A stretch of DNA of 64,000 nt from Actinomycetes bacterium (GTDB lineage: Bacteria; Actinomycetota; Acidimicrobiia; Acidimicrobiales; RAAP-2), in contig JAJYPU010000002.1 in NCBI GenBank assembly GCA_021795095.1, positions 1 through 64,000 on the forward strand, in the 5' to 3' direction. The notes under the pieces are model-generated. The model saw nothing but the letters and a program-made list of their open reading frames with translations. It was not told the DNA's origin and made no database searches. Both the position numbers and the translations under genes were made by a program. Of the stretch, positions 12,237-22,483 are shown piece by piece (position 1 is the stretch's first letter; each line of letters opens with the position of its first letter).

Positions 12237-13724
12237 ATGGACGAGTCGGTTTCGTCGGAACTATTGGGGGCGAAGATCCCCACATTGGAAGATGGCCACG
12301 AGCGATTGCATCGTGGTGTCCTAGGTCCGATTGATATCGCCGCTGCGACGATGGCGAACATCGGCCCGGCGATGAGTTTCTTCTTCGGCTTCGGCTTTCT
12401 CGCTTACACGGCAGGTGTCGCGTCTCCCTTAACCATCCTCGCGGCCGGTATCGCGATCGCCTTCCTCGCGAACACCCTGTCGGAGTTCACCAAGGTGATG
12501 CCTTCGACCGGTGGGTTCATCACCTTCGTTGGCAAGACGTTCGGTGCGCGAACGGGCGTGACGACTGCGCTGCTCACCGGAGTCGGCTACATCGCCGCCA
12601 TGGCGTCAGTGGTCGGCATCGTGGGCGGGTTCTTCCAGATCCTCTTGCAGAACTACAACGTCTCGGGTCTTGAGAGCGTGCCGTGGGGGATCTGGACAGT
12701 GCTCTTTCTCGCCTTCGCCGCGTTCATGATGATCCGGGGCATCTCGGTGTCAACGAAGCTCGCGGGCTTCTTCTTCGCCTTCGAGATGCTGGTGCTCGTG
12801 GTCGTGAGCGTGGCCGCGTTGATCAAGTTCCACGGTCACCTCAACCTCGCGCCGTTCAACCCCAAGAACATCACCCACGGGTTCTCAGGCCTCGCGGCGG
12901 GCTTCCCCCTCGCGATCTACCTCTTCATCGGTTGGGAGAACTCCGCGGCACTGGCCGAGGAGACGGACAACCCGCGAAAGAACGTCCCCAAGGCCGTTTT
13001 CACCTCGGTCGCGATCATGTCGGTGAGCTACCTGCTCTTCGCGTACTCCACGGTGATCGGTTTCTCGGGTGACATCGGCAAGTTGAGCAGCAGCGCCATC
13101 CCGTTTATCACGGTGGCCAAGGGCGTCATCGGCGCGGCGGCGTTCTTCGCCTTCCTCGCTGGCATGACCTCGACGCTCGGTGCGTTGATCGCGGGGACCA
13201 ACTCACAGGCACGGTTGATCTTCAACGCGGGTCGAGAGGGGCTGCTGCCCAAGTTCATCGGTAAGGTCGACGCGAAGCGGCGCACCCCGGTCAACTCGCT
13301 GCTGTTCTTTCTCGCGGGCACGTTGTTGATCATTGGAGTATGGGGACTGGGCCACCTCTTGGGTGGACATGGGGCGTCAGCGGGCATGAGCGCGGGCAAC
13401 CTCTTCTTTGAGTCCTCGACCTTCGGCACGATCCTCATCTTGCTGGTCTACGGTTTGAGCAACCTCGCGCTGCCCTTCTATTACAAGAAGCACCACCCGG
13501 ACCTCTTCAACGGCTTCCGTCACGGGGTCCTTCCGGTCCTCGGGCTCGTCACGATCTTGGTGCCGCTTTACTACCTGGCCAAGCCCGGTCAGCCCACGCC
13601 GTACAACTGGTACCCGTACATGGCGTTGGTCGCGGTGATTCTCGCGGTCATCTACGCTGCAATCCTCGTCAAGCGCGACCCGAGCATCGGTGAGCGCATC
13701 GGCTCCATCGTCGCCGACGAGTAG
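12237..13724 (+). CDS. APC-family amino-acid permease
   Basis: This 495-aa polytopic membrane protein starts at the ATG at 12237, preceded by the ribosome site AGGAGGG. About twelve hydrophobic segments are present. The APC signature is seen in GPIDIAAATMANIGPAMSFF (TM1 with the unwound glycine region), FTKVMPSTGGFITFVGKTFG, and IGWENSAALAEETDNPRKNVPKAVFTS in the middle. It imports or exchanges an amino acid or amine across the cytoplasmic membrane; the substrate cannot be read from the sequence. It is probably monocistronic, with a GC-rich terminator-like hairpin shortly after the stop. Confidence 0.9.
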   Translation: MDESVSSELLGAKIPTLEDGHERLHRGVLGPIDIAAATMANIGPAMSFFFGFGFLAYTAGVASPLTILAAGIAIAFLANTLSEFTKVMPSTGGFITFVGKTFGARTGVTTALLTGVGYIAAMASVVGIVGGFFQILLQNYNVSGLESVPWGIWTVLFLAFAAFMMIRGISVSTKLAGFFFAFEMLVLVVVSVAALIKFHGHLNLAPFNPKNITHGFSGLAAGFPLAIYLFIGWENSAALAEETDNPRKNVPKAVFTSVAIMSVSYLLFAYSTVIGFSGDIGKLSSSAIPFITVAKGVIGAAAFFAFLAGMTSTLGALIAGTNSQARLIFNAGREGLLPKFIGKVDAKRRTPVNSLLFFLAGTLLIIGVWGLGHLLGGHGASAGMSAGNLFFESSTFGTILILLVYGLSNLALPFYYKKHHPDLFNGFRHGVLPVLGLVTILVPLYYLAKPGQPTPYNWYPYMALVAVILAVIYAAILVKRDPSIGERIGSIVADE

Positions 13725-13738
13725 TTCGAGGGGGCGGT

Positions 13739-14725
13739 TCAACCCGCGGCCGGGTCCACCAGGATCCGGCCGCGGGTCTTTCCATCTCTCAGTGCGTCGA
13801 TCGCCTGGGCGAGGTGCGTGAGGTCCACGACTGAGTCCACGAGCGGTTCGAGCGTGGCGCTCGAGAGCGTCTCGGCGAGACTCGTCCAGACCCGCTGGCG
13901 CGTGGAGGCGGGCGCCTCGACGACGTCGATGCCGAGCAGCGCGACGCCTCGGGTGATGAAGGGGTAGACCGTCGTGGCGAGGTCGGCGCTCGCGACGAGT
14001 CCACTGGCCGCCACTGCGCCGCCGTAGCGCAGGCAGCGCAAGACCTGGTTGAGCGTCTCGCCACCCACGCAGTCGACGGCGCCACGCCACTGCTCCGTGC
14101 CGAGCACACGATCGGGCCGGTCACCGACCTGATCTCGCTTGATGACGCGGGCGGCGCCGCGCTCGAGCAGCCAGTCAGTGAGGTGATCCGAACCGGTGGA
14201 TGCGACGACCCGGTAGCCACGCGCGGCGAGGATCGTGACCGCGAGCGACCCGACGCCCCCGGTCGAGCCGGTGACGAGAACTTCGCCCTCGTGGTCGAGG
14301 CCATGGTCCTCGAGGGCGAGGACGCTCGCCATTGCCGAGACCCCCGCCGTGCCGATGATCATGGCGTCTCTCGTGGACAGCGCCTCGGGGAGGGGAGAGA
14401 TGAAGCGACGCGGGGCGTAGACGAACTGCGCGAAGCCGCCGTCGCGGGCGACACCGAGGTCACCTCCGTGCACCGCGACTCGCGTGCCCTTGGGCAGATC
14501 GGGCACGGCCGAGGACTCGATCACGCCCGCAGCATCCACGCCGCCGACGAGCGAGGTGACGCGTCGCACGCGGCTGTGGGGACTCGCGACCATGGCGTCT
14601 TTGTAGTTGACCCCGCTGAACTCGACGCGCACGAGCACGTCATCGGGGTCCCGGGGGGCCGCTTCGACAGACTGCGCGGCGAGCGCGAGGACGCCGTCCG
14701 ATTCGGTGATAGTGAAGGCCTGCAC
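13739..14725 (-). CDS. acuI: Zinc-independent quinone/acryloyl-CoA reductase, YhdH/AcuI family
   Basis: This 328-aa medium-chain dehydrogenase/reductase begins GTG CAG GCC. The N-terminal GroES-like half contains FSGVNYKDAMVASP, the YhdH/AcuI hallmark, and lacks the zinc-binding Cys set. The NADPH fold has VLVTGSTGGVGSLAVTILAARGYRVVASTG, and the family end KTRGRILVDP is intact. AcuI reduces acryloyl-CoA to propionyl-CoA with NADPH; a general enone reductase is the other possibility. Convergent with the permease, divergent from the hydrolase gene. Confidence 0.87.
   Translation of the reverse strand: MQAFTITESDGVLALAAQSVEAAPRDPDDVLVRVEFSGVNYKDAMVASPHSRVRRVTSLVGGVDAAGVIESSAVPDLPKGTRVAVHGGDLGVARDGGFAQFVYAPRRFISPLPEALSTRDAMIIGTAGVSAMASVLALEDHGLDHEGEVLVTGSTGGVGSLAVTILAARGYRVVASTGSDHLTDWLLERGAARVIKRDQVGDRPDRVLGTEQWRGAVDCVGGETLNQVLRCLRYGGAVAASGLVASADLATTVYPFITRGVALLGIDVVEAPASTRQRVWTSLAETLSSATLEPLVDSVVDLTHLAQAIDALRDGKTRGRILVDPAAG
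13742..13781 (+). terminator. Terminator hairpin of the permease gene, inside the end of acuI
   Basis: ACCCGCGGCCGG (13742-13753) and CCGGCCGCGGGT (13766-13777) form a perfect 12-bp stem followed by CTTT on the plus strand. The stem encodes the last residues of the opposing acuI gene, so one sequence serves both as coding DNA and as a transcription stop. Confidence 0.65.
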
Positions 14726-14731
14726 GGCACC

Positions 14732-14737
14732 AGGCTA
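14732..14737 (-). promoter_or_regulatory. -10 hexamer TAGCCT of acuI
   Basis: On the minus strand, six bases separate it from the GTG at 14725. Confidence 0.6.
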
Positions 14738-14750
14738 GGCCGAACGCGCC

Positions 14751-14756
14751 TACGAT
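14751..14756 (+). promoter_or_regulatory. -10 hexamer TACGAT of the alpha/beta hydrolase gene
   Basis: Six bases separate it from the GTG at 14763. It lies back to back with the acuI promoter, only 13 bp away. Confidence 0.6.
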
Positions 14757-14762
14757 GACCCG

Positions 14763-15542
14763 GTGACGACTGTGAACCTCAACGGACATCCGACGTGGGT
14801 GACCGTTGGGCGCACACGCGGCGACGATGTCGTGTTATTGCACGGCGGACTGAGCAGCAGCGCCAGCCTTCGACGCACGGTCGGTCGGCGTTTGAGCGCC
14901 ACGTATCGCGTGTCAGCCTTCGATCGACGGGGACACGGCCGAACTGCGGACACCGATGAACCGTTCCACTATGACGCGATGGCCCGTGAGACCATCGCGT
15001 TTCTCGAGTGGTTGGGTCGCCCGGCCCACCTCATCGGTCACAGCGACGGTGCGATCGTTGGTCTGCTCGTGGCCATGCGGCGCCCAGACCTGGTGGGCCG
15101 ACTCGTGGCCGTTGGGGCTAACACCAGCCCAGAGGGACTCGAGCCGACGGAACCGTTTTCGACCGAGGGGCCGATGTTCGACGAGTGGGCAGCCGACTTC
15201 GCGACCCGGTCGCCCGATGGCGCGCAACACGCCCGCATCGTGGTCGAAAAGACAATGCGGCTGTTCCAGAGCGAGCCCCACCTCACCGCTGACCAGTTGG
15301 GGTCGATCACGGTGGCGACGCTCGTGATGGCGGGCGACGACGACTCGACCAAACTCGAGGACACCGTCGCGCTCTATCGCGCCATCCCCGAGGCGCAGCT
15401 GGCGATCGTGCCGGGGGCGTCGCACGCGGTGCTAAAGGAGTACCCCCGTGAGACGACGGCGTTGATCGTACGATTCCTCCGGGGTCCAGTCCCGCCGCCG
15501 ACCCTGTCACCGATACGTCGACAACCGTCGGCCTCCCGGTGA
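14763..15542 (+). CDS. Alpha/beta-fold hydrolase
   Basis: The protein has 259 aa. The nucleophile elbow is GHSDG (Ser in LIGHSDGAIVGLLVAMRRP), the oxyanion strand is VVLLHGGLSSSASLRR, and the FDRRGHGRTADT loop follows. The acid is probably in VMAGDDDSTK, and the His in IVPGASHAVLKEYP. The family covers esterases, lipases and C-C hydrolases, and the substrate is unknown. The pattern DRRGHGRT...PFHYDAMARETIAFL also resembles the enol-lactone hydrolase group. Confidence 0.85.
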   Translation: MTTVNLNGHPTWVTVGRTRGDDVVLLHGGLSSSASLRRTVGRRLSATYRVSAFDRRGHGRTADTDEPFHYDAMARETIAFLEWLGRPAHLIGHSDGAIVGLLVAMRRPDLVGRLVAVGANTSPEGLEPTEPFSTEGPMFDEWAADFATRSPDGAQHARIVVEKTMRLFQSEPHLTADQLGSITVATLVMAGDDDSTKLEDTVALYRAIPEAQLAIVPGASHAVLKEYPRETTALIVRFLRGPVPPPTLSPIRRQPSASR

Positions 15543-15559
15543 TTTCGGGTGCCGGCCGG

Positions 15560-15565
15560 TAGACT
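15560..15565 (+). promoter_or_regulatory. -10 hexamer TAGACT of the glycosyltransferase gene; selects GTG 15573
   Basis: There are seven bases to the GTG at 15573. The farther upstream GTG at 15549 would precede the promoter. Confidence 0.6.
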
Positions 15566-15572
15566 CATCCCC

Positions 15573-16862
15573 GTGTTGGCGCGCCTTGTGACCGTGCGCA
15601 CCCGTCTCGTCAGGTGGTGGGTCGCCATGCCCGAGTTGACCCGTGACGCCTGGCTCTACGGGACATCGTCGGTCTTCGCGCTGGGCCTCGCCTCGACGTC
15701 GCGCGAGGCCGCCCAATGGCACTGGGGCTACCTCGCCGCGGCACCCTACGCGGTGCTCGCAGGCGCGGCCCTGTTCGCGTCCCATCGGCGTTGGTCGCGC
15801 CCGACCCTCGTTCGGGTGGCGTTGCTCGTGTTGGTCTCGATCGGGAGTCTCGCGGTCCCACTCGGTCTCGAAGCCCGATGGCGCCAGCTCGACCACGGGG
15901 TCGGTTTTGCCCAGCCCGAGGTGTCGGTGATCGAACGCTCGGCGGTCCTGCTCGCCAAGGGCAAGGACCCGTATCGCGCGTATCTGCACGACGGGCGGAT
16001 CGTCAATGCCGTGCGCGGCCTGCCGGCCTATGAGTCCTTCTTCCCGTACTTCCCGCTCATGAGCGTCTTCGGGTTGCCGTCAGCCGAGACGCACCAGGGC
16101 CTCGGGCTCACCGACGCACGCATCATCATGTCCCTGATGACGCTCATCGTGCTCGGCGTGGCGCTCGCCTTGATGCGCGCACCACCGGGCAAGAAGATCC
16201 TCGTCGCCCAGGTGCTCGTGGCGTTGCCCACGGGGGCGCTCTTCCTCTCGACGGGTGGTGACGACATGCCCATCCTCGCCTTGTTGCTGCTCGGGGTCGT
16301 CGGACTGCAACGACGAGAGCGGTACCTCGCGGGAGTGAGCTTCGGGCTCGCCGCAGCGATGAAACTGACGGCGTGGCCGGTCGCGCTCGGGGCGTTGCTC
16401 GTCTGTCGCGACGCTCGTGGTCGCTCGACCTGGCGATCGGTCGCGACGATGGTGGTAGGGATTGTGGCCGTCACGGTCGTGCCGTTCGTGCTGCGCGCGC
16501 CGTGGGCATTCATGACCAATGTCTTCGCCTTCCCCCTCGGGATCGCCGGAGTACGTTCGCCGGCCGCCTCGCCGCTGCCGGGCCACATCCTCACCACGTT
16601 GTGGGCGCCACTCGGTCACGTGCTCGCGCCCGCGACACTCCTCATCCTCTCGTACTACGTGTGGCGCTACGTCCGCGCGCACTGGCCGTTAAGCCTGTCG
16701 AAGCTGCTCGGCGTCTTGAGCATCGCGTTCATGCTCGTGATCCTGAGTGCGTCGGCGACGCGAATCGGCTACATCATCTACCCGATCAACCTGGCACTGT
16801 GGTCGTGGGCGTTCGTGGACGTCGAGCAACGCGCGCCCGAACGAGTCCTCGAGGCCGCCTAA
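15573..16862 (+). CDS. Polytopic membrane protein, GT87/DUF2029-like glycosyltransferase
   Basis: The protein has 429 aa with about nine to ten hydrophobic segments. After the first three helices there is an outside loop with AVLLAKGKDPYRAYLHDGR and AYESFFPYFPLMSVFGLP, followed by GLAAAMKLTAWPVALGALLVCRD. These are typical of DUF2029/GT87 polyprenyl-phosphate-mannose-dependent mannosyltransferases that act on the outer face of the membrane. The acceptor is unknown; cell-wall or lipoglycan mannosylation is the likely field. It converges with the next minus-strand gene, overlapping by 4 bp. Confidence 0.75.
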   Translation: MLARLVTVRTRLVRWWVAMPELTRDAWLYGTSSVFALGLASTSREAAQWHWGYLAAAPYAVLAGAALFASHRRWSRPTLVRVALLVLVSIGSLAVPLGLEARWRQLDHGVGFAQPEVSVIERSAVLLAKGKDPYRAYLHDGRIVNAVRGLPAYESFFPYFPLMSVFGLPSAETHQGLGLTDARIIMSLMTLIVLGVALALMRAPPGKKILVAQVLVALPTGALFLSTGGDDMPILALLLLGVVGLQRRERYLAGVSFGLAAAMKLTAWPVALGALLVCRDARGRSTWRSVATMVVGIVAVTVVPFVLRAPWAFMTNVFAFPLGIAGVRSPAASPLPGHILTTLWAPLGHVLAPATLLILSYYVWRYVRAHWPLSLSKLLGVLSIAFMLVILSASATRIGYIIYPINLALWSWAFVDVEQRAPERVLEAA

Positions 16863-17409
16863 ATCGCCGACGAGTTCTGATAAATGCGGTAGGTCCATCG
16901 CACCGTGCCGTGCGACGCATGGGTCACGGTGACGCCGACCACCCAGTAGAAGGTGTCGCTACCGGCCTTTTGGAAGAGGAGTTGGGGGCCGGAGGTCGAG
17001 CCACTCGAGAAGAGGTTCCACCCCTCGGCCTCGAGATGGGTCCGGTAGTAGCCGAGCAGGGATCCAGCGTCGGCCGTGGTCGCGAGCGACGCCAGGCAGT
17101 CGTAGTCGCCGGCGCCGCCGTTGAGGTGCTGGATCGGCGCGACGTCCACGGTGTGCACTGGCACCACGAGGGCGCCGACGATATTCCCCGGTGGACTGCC
17201 GTTCTGGTGGCAGCCCACCACCGGTGCGTTCGAGGGTGCAGTGGCGAGGCCCCCGACGACCACGGCCTCGGTGGTGCTCGTGGTCACCGTTGGGTTGGCG
17301 ACCAGGTTCACGATCATGAAGGTCACGAGTGTCACGACCGCGATGCCGATGATGATCGCTGCGGGCAGGATGCTGGTCGTCGTCGTGAGTGGTGGCTTCG
17401 TCGGTTCGC

Positions 17410-17413
<4 letters not shown>
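16859..17413 (-). CDS. Single-pass membrane protein of unknown function
   Basis: The protein has 184 aa from the GTG at 17413, whose GTGA overlaps the thiD stop; a farther ATG at 17422 is also possible. A single transmembrane helix lies near residues 15-36 (SILPAAIIIGIAVVTLVTFMI and neighbours). The outer part has two Cys, an ASLATTADAGSLLGYYRTHLEAEGW segment and a C-terminal strand-rich region ending TVRWTYRIYQNSSAI. The middle resembles the small extracytoplasmic domains that follow one TM in actinobacteria. It is translationally coupled to thiD, but no role in thiamine synthesis is evident. Confidence 0.75.
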
Positions 17414-19128
<1,715 letters not shown>

Positions 19129-19140
19129 CACGGACGACTA

Positions 19141-19156
19141 ACTACACGGGTGTAGT
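19141..19156. promoter_or_regulatory. Palindromic operator candidate before the MerR gene
   Basis: ACTACAC-GG-GTGTAGT is an inverted repeat with 7-bp arms, 8 bp upstream of a TACGCT hexamer (19165-19170). This puts it over the -35 region of the MerR gene, a fitting place for autoregulation. Confidence 0.5.
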
Positions 19157-19200
19157 CCGTGCTGGTACGCTGGGTGGTGCCTCGGTCGGGAGGGACGGCA

Positions 19201-19656
19201 ATGATGCAACGTACGACGGGATTCAGTGGTCCGCTGGTCTGTCGGCTGACGGGGGTCACCTATCGTCAGCTGGACTACTGGGCGAGGACGGGATTGGTGA
19301 CGCCGTCGATTACGCCGGCGACGGGGAGCGGTTCCAAGCGCGCCTACAGCTACGGCGACGTCCTCGAGGTGAAGGTGATCAAATCGCTTATAGACGCCGG
19401 TGTCGCGCTCGCCAAGGCGCGTCAGGCGGTGGAGTGTCTTCGTGGCGCCCTCGGCGCTGACTTGGCCTCGGCGAGCCTTGTGCTGAGCGAGCACGGATCG
19501 GTCCTCGCCCACAGCGATGGCGACCTCGTCGACCTGCTGCGCGGCGGCCAAGGTGTCTTCAATATCGTTCCGCTGGGTGGCGTGGTCGCCGAACTCTCGA
19601 CCACGATCAGCTCGGTCCAAGAGACGACGTCGGAGAGGGAGACTCGTTCGGCGTGA
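19201..19656 (+). CDS. MerR-family regulator, Rv1830-like
   Basis: The protein has 151 aa from the ATG at 19201 (a second ATG is at 19204), with GGGAGGG at 19188-19194 as the ribosome site. The HTH has VCRLTGVTYRQLDYWARTGLVTPS and GSGSKRAYSYGDVLEVKVIKSLIDAG, followed by a coiled helix and LLRGGQGVFNIVPLGGVVAEL, a tail characteristic of mycobacterial Rv1830. In M. tuberculosis that gene follows the Rv1829 nuclease and precedes gcvB. Here it has been separated from the nuclease by 8 kb but still stands just before the gcv genes, suggesting a conserved link with glycine cleavage or with central metabolism. Confidence 0.87.
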   Translation: MMQRTTGFSGPLVCRLTGVTYRQLDYWARTGLVTPSITPATGSGSKRAYSYGDVLEVKVIKSLIDAGVALAKARQAVECLRGALGADLASASLVLSEHGSVLAHSDGDLVDLLRGGQGVFNIVPLGGVVAELSTTISSVQETTSERETRSA

Positions 19657-20051
19657 TGTCCGAAGACCCCGATGACGGCGCGTCGCGTCGTCACCCGTCG
19701 TGCCTCGATCGACCAATGGTCGATTTCGCGCACCCGAGCGAACGGGTTCTTGCGAATTTGATGACGCTCTACGGGGTGTCCTGGCGCTACGAGCCCGTGG
19801 AGTTCCCCCTCGCCTGGGACGACAGCGGTCGCGCGGTGCGCGGCTTTCGCCCGGACTTCTACCTGCCCGAGCATCGCTTGTTCGTCGAGCTCACGGTGTC
19901 GGACCAACGACTAGTCACGAAGAAGAACCAGAAGGTCCGAGCCTTTCGCGCGCTCTATCCCGAGCTCGAGATCGTGGTCGTCTACCAACGCGACTTCGTT
20001 GCGCTGCTCAGGCGTCACGCCCTTGGGACCCTCGGCAACGTCGCGGCGTAG
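19653..20051 (+). CDS. PD-(D/E)XK nuclease-fold protein with altered motif
   Basis: The protein has 132 aa, beginning GTG-ATG over the MerR stop. After an N-terminal helix (HPSERVLANLMTLYGVSWRY), the core GFRPDFYLPEHRLFVELTV has the layout of a PD-(D/E)XK nuclease (P-D ... E-x-K), but the Lys is replaced by Thr (E-L-T). A Lys-rich stretch LVTKKNQKVRAFR follows, which could supply the charge. It then ends YPELEIVVVYQRDF. Family members with this ELT pattern occur as small actinobacterial proteins, to my recollection. The substrate is unknown. Its stop overlaps the promoter of gcvT. Confidence 0.65.
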   Translation: MMSEDPDDGASRRHPSCLDRPMVDFAHPSERVLANLMTLYGVSWRYEPVEFPLAWDDSGRAVRGFRPDFYLPEHRLFVELTVSDQRLVTKKNQKVRAFRALYPELEIVVVYQRDFVALLRRHALGTLGNVAA

Positions 20052-20054
20052 AGT
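20049..20054 (+). promoter_or_regulatory. -10 hexamer TAGAGT of gcvT
   Basis: The hexamer includes the stop of the upstream gene. Seven bases lie between it and the GTG at 20062, so there is no leader that could hold a glycine riboswitch. Confidence 0.6.
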
Positions 20055-20061
20055 TGGCCCC

Positions 20062-21114
20062 GTGACTGACCGACGCCCATTCCTCTATGACACCCACGTC
20101 GAACTGGGAGCGAAGATCGTCCCATTCGGCGGCTGGGCGATGCCCCTGCAGTATCAGACCGGCACGGTGGCCGAGCATCTGGCCTGTCGACGCGACGCCG
20201 TCGTCTTTGACGTGAGCCATCTCGGGACGGTGCGCTGCGATGGTCCGGGTATGTACGACGCTATCCAAGGGACCCTCACCAACGACCTGGCCAAGATCGA
20301 GCCGGGTCGTGCCCAGTACACGCACCTCTTGAACGACGACGGGTTCGTCGTGGACGACATCATCGTCTGGTGGGTCAGTTCCGAGGAGTTCGACGTCATG
20401 CCGAACGCCTCGAATACCGCGGGCGTCACTGAGGCGCTGCCCGGCGTCGACGTGACGGCAGAGCGCTGCGTCCTCGCGGTCCAAGGCCCCCGTGCGCGCG
20501 AGCGGGTTCACGCCGTTGACGAACGATTCGCCTCGGTCGGACGATTTCGGGTGGCGCGCTTCGACTATCGCGGGGTAGAGGTACGCGTGGCCGGCACCGG
20601 CTACACCGGTGAGGCGGGACTTGAGTTGAGCGTGCCCAATGAGGTCGCCCGCGACCTGCTGTACGCGTTGATCGAGGCCGGGGTGACCCCGGCGGGACTC
20701 GGCGCGCGCGACACGTTGCGCCTCGAAGCCGCGCTGCCGCTCTACGGTCACGAGCTCACCCTGTCCTCGACGACGCTCGAGGCGGGGCTGGGTTGGGTGC
20801 TCGGGTGGGACAAGCCGACCTTCCGCGGACGTCCGGCCGTCGAGGCGGAACGGGCCCGCGGCGTCGCTCACCATCTCACAGGTGTCATCGCCGATGGTCG
20901 CCAGCCGCTGCGCGAGGGTGGTGTGGCGCGTCTCGACGGACGGACCGTTGGGCACTTGACGTCGGGCAACTACTCACCAGTGCTCGAGCGCGGCATCGGC
21001 CTCGCGATGGCTGACGAGGTGCTCGAGGTCGGCCGCCGCGTCACCGTCGAACTGCGCGGGCGCAGCGTGGATGCGACGACCGTCGCGCTTCCCTTCGTTC
21101 GAAAGGCGTCCTAA
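20062..21114 (+). CDS. gcvT: Glycine cleavage system aminomethyltransferase (T protein)
   Basis: This 350-aa enzyme takes the methylamine from lipoyl-GcvH and gives methylene-tetrahydrofolate and ammonia. Marks are ELGAKIVPFGGWAMPLQY, VFDVSHLGTVRC, QGTLTNDLAKIEPGRAQYT, VAGTGYTGEAGLELSVPNE with the folate-binding part, GLGARDTLRLEAALPLYGHEL and HLTSGNYSPVLERGIGLA. First gene of gcvT-gcvPA-gcvPB, with one base between its TAA and the next GTG. Confidence 0.95.
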   Translation: MTDRRPFLYDTHVELGAKIVPFGGWAMPLQYQTGTVAEHLACRRDAVVFDVSHLGTVRCDGPGMYDAIQGTLTNDLAKIEPGRAQYTHLLNDDGFVVDDIIVWWVSSEEFDVMPNASNTAGVTEALPGVDVTAERCVLAVQGPRARERVHAVDERFASVGRFRVARFDYRGVEVRVAGTGYTGEAGLELSVPNEVARDLLYALIEAGVTPAGLGARDTLRLEAALPLYGHELTLSSTTLEAGLGWVLGWDKPTFRGRPAVEAERARGVAHHLTGVIADGRQPLREGGVARLDGRTVGHLTSGNYSPVLERGIGLAMADEVLEVGRRVTVELRGRSVDATTVALPFVRKAS

Positions 21115-21115
21115 C

Positions 21116-22483
21116 GTGGCCGACTACCTCCCGCACACCGACGACGAGGTCGAGGCGATGCTCGCCTTTCTCGGTCTTCAAACTCTTGATGACCTCTTCG
21201 CACACATACCCGCCGCGATCCGGCTCGCCGCCGGGGCCACCGGTCTGCCCGAAGGCCGTTTCGAGCCCGACGTCGCCGACCAGTTCGCACAGTTCACGCG
21301 GGCCAATCGTGCTACCGCGAGTCAGATGATCTGCTTCGCCGGGGGTGGGGCCTACGACCACGAGGTGCCCAATGTCGTCAAGGCCCTGGCCTCTCGAAGC
21401 GAGTTCGTGACGGCCTACACGCCCTATCAGCCCGAGGTCGCCCAAGGGGTCCTTCAGGCATTGTTCGAGTATCAGACGCTGGTGTCGCGGCTGAGCGGGC
21501 TGCCCGTGGCCAACGCGTCGCTCTATGACGGTGCGACCGCGCTCGTCGAGGCGCTCAACCTAGCCGGCGGCTCGACAGGCCGCTCCACGATGCTCGTCTC
21601 GTCCGGGGTGCACCCGCACTGGCGCGCCGTGGTGCGCACCTTTGCCCGAGGCACCGGCCACCACGTGATCGAGGTGCCGCTCGTGGAAGGCGTGACCGAT
21701 TGGTCGGGCGTGGACGTCGATGAGGCGGCTGCGGTCGTGGTCGCCTACCCGAACTATCTCGGCGTGCTCGAGGACATGGCGGCGGCGCGCGCGAACGCGA
21801 CGCGACTGGGCGGTCTCTTCGTGGTGGCCGGGGACCCGGTCGCCGCGGGCGTCCTACGCACAGCGGGGGACTGGGGTGCCGATGTTTACGTCGGTGAGGG
21901 TCAGCCTTTCGGCACGGCCCTGTCTTTCGGTGGCCCCTACCTCGGACTCTTCGCCGTGGCCGCCGAGCACGTTCGACGTCTGCCCGGGCGAATCGTGGGG
22001 GAGACCCTTGACACCAACGGCCGGCGGGCCTTCGTGACGACCCTTCGCGCCCGCGAACAGGACATCCGTCGCGAGAAGGCGACCTCGAACGTCTGCACGA
22101 ACCAGACCTTGATGGCTGTCACCGCGGCGATCCAGCTCGGCTGGCTCGGCACCGCGGGACTGCGTCAGGTCGCGGTGGCGAGCGCCACTGGGGCGCACGC
22201 GCTCTTTGACGCGGTCACCGCCATTGAGGGAGTGGAGCCACTGGTCACGGCCCCGTTCCTACGCGAGTTCGCCGTACGGCTGACGCGCCCGGCCGACGAG
22301 GTCATCGCGACGATGGCGGCCGACGGGATCCTCGCGGGTCTGTCGGTCTCGTCCTTGACTGGCGGGCTCGACCCGTCGATCGCGCACGACCCATCCACTG
22401 TCCTGCTCGTGGCGGTCACGGAACGGCGGACCCAACTGGAACTCGATGCTTACGTTGAGTCACTTCGAAAGGCGGTTCGGTGA
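21116..22483 (+). CDS. gcvPA: Glycine dehydrogenase (decarboxylating) subunit 1
   Basis: The 455-aa protein from the GTG at 21116 is the N-terminal half of the P protein, which decarboxylates glycine with PLP and loads the residue on GcvH. It begins YLPHTDDEVEAMLAFLGLQTLDDLF and contains AFTPYQPE-type ACTPYQPEVAQGVLQALFEYQT, ANASLYDGATALVEA, QPFGTALSFGGPYLG and EKATSNVCTNQTLMA. The split P protein (A plus B) is common in archaea, Firmicutes and some actinobacteria, whereas M. tuberculosis has a single-chain GcvB, so this differs from the mycobacterial arrangement. The stop overlaps the next start. Confidence 0.94.
   Translation: MADYLPHTDDEVEAMLAFLGLQTLDDLFAHIPAAIRLAAGATGLPEGRFEPDVADQFAQFTRANRATASQMICFAGGGAYDHEVPNVVKALASRSEFVTAYTPYQPEVAQGVLQALFEYQTLVSRLSGLPVANASLYDGATALVEALNLAGGSTGRSTMLVSSGVHPHWRAVVRTFARGTGHHVIEVPLVEGVTDWSGVDVDEAAAVVVAYPNYLGVLEDMAAARANATRLGGLFVVAGDPVAAGVLRTAGDWGADVYVGEGQPFGTALSFGGPYLGLFAVAAEHVRRLPGRIVGETLDTNGRRAFVTTLRAREQDIRREKATSNVCTNQTLMAVTAAIQLGWLGTAGLRQVAVASATGAHALFDAVTAIEGVEPLVTAPFLREFAVRLTRPADEVIATMAADGILAGLSVSSLTGGLDPSIAHDPSTVLLVAVTERRTQLELDAYVESLRKAVR

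Noticed and set aside
19999..20062. Glycine riboswitch before gcvT
   Set aside because: The space before gcvT is coding sequence of the nuclease-fold gene, and the promoter hexamer leaves no leader.
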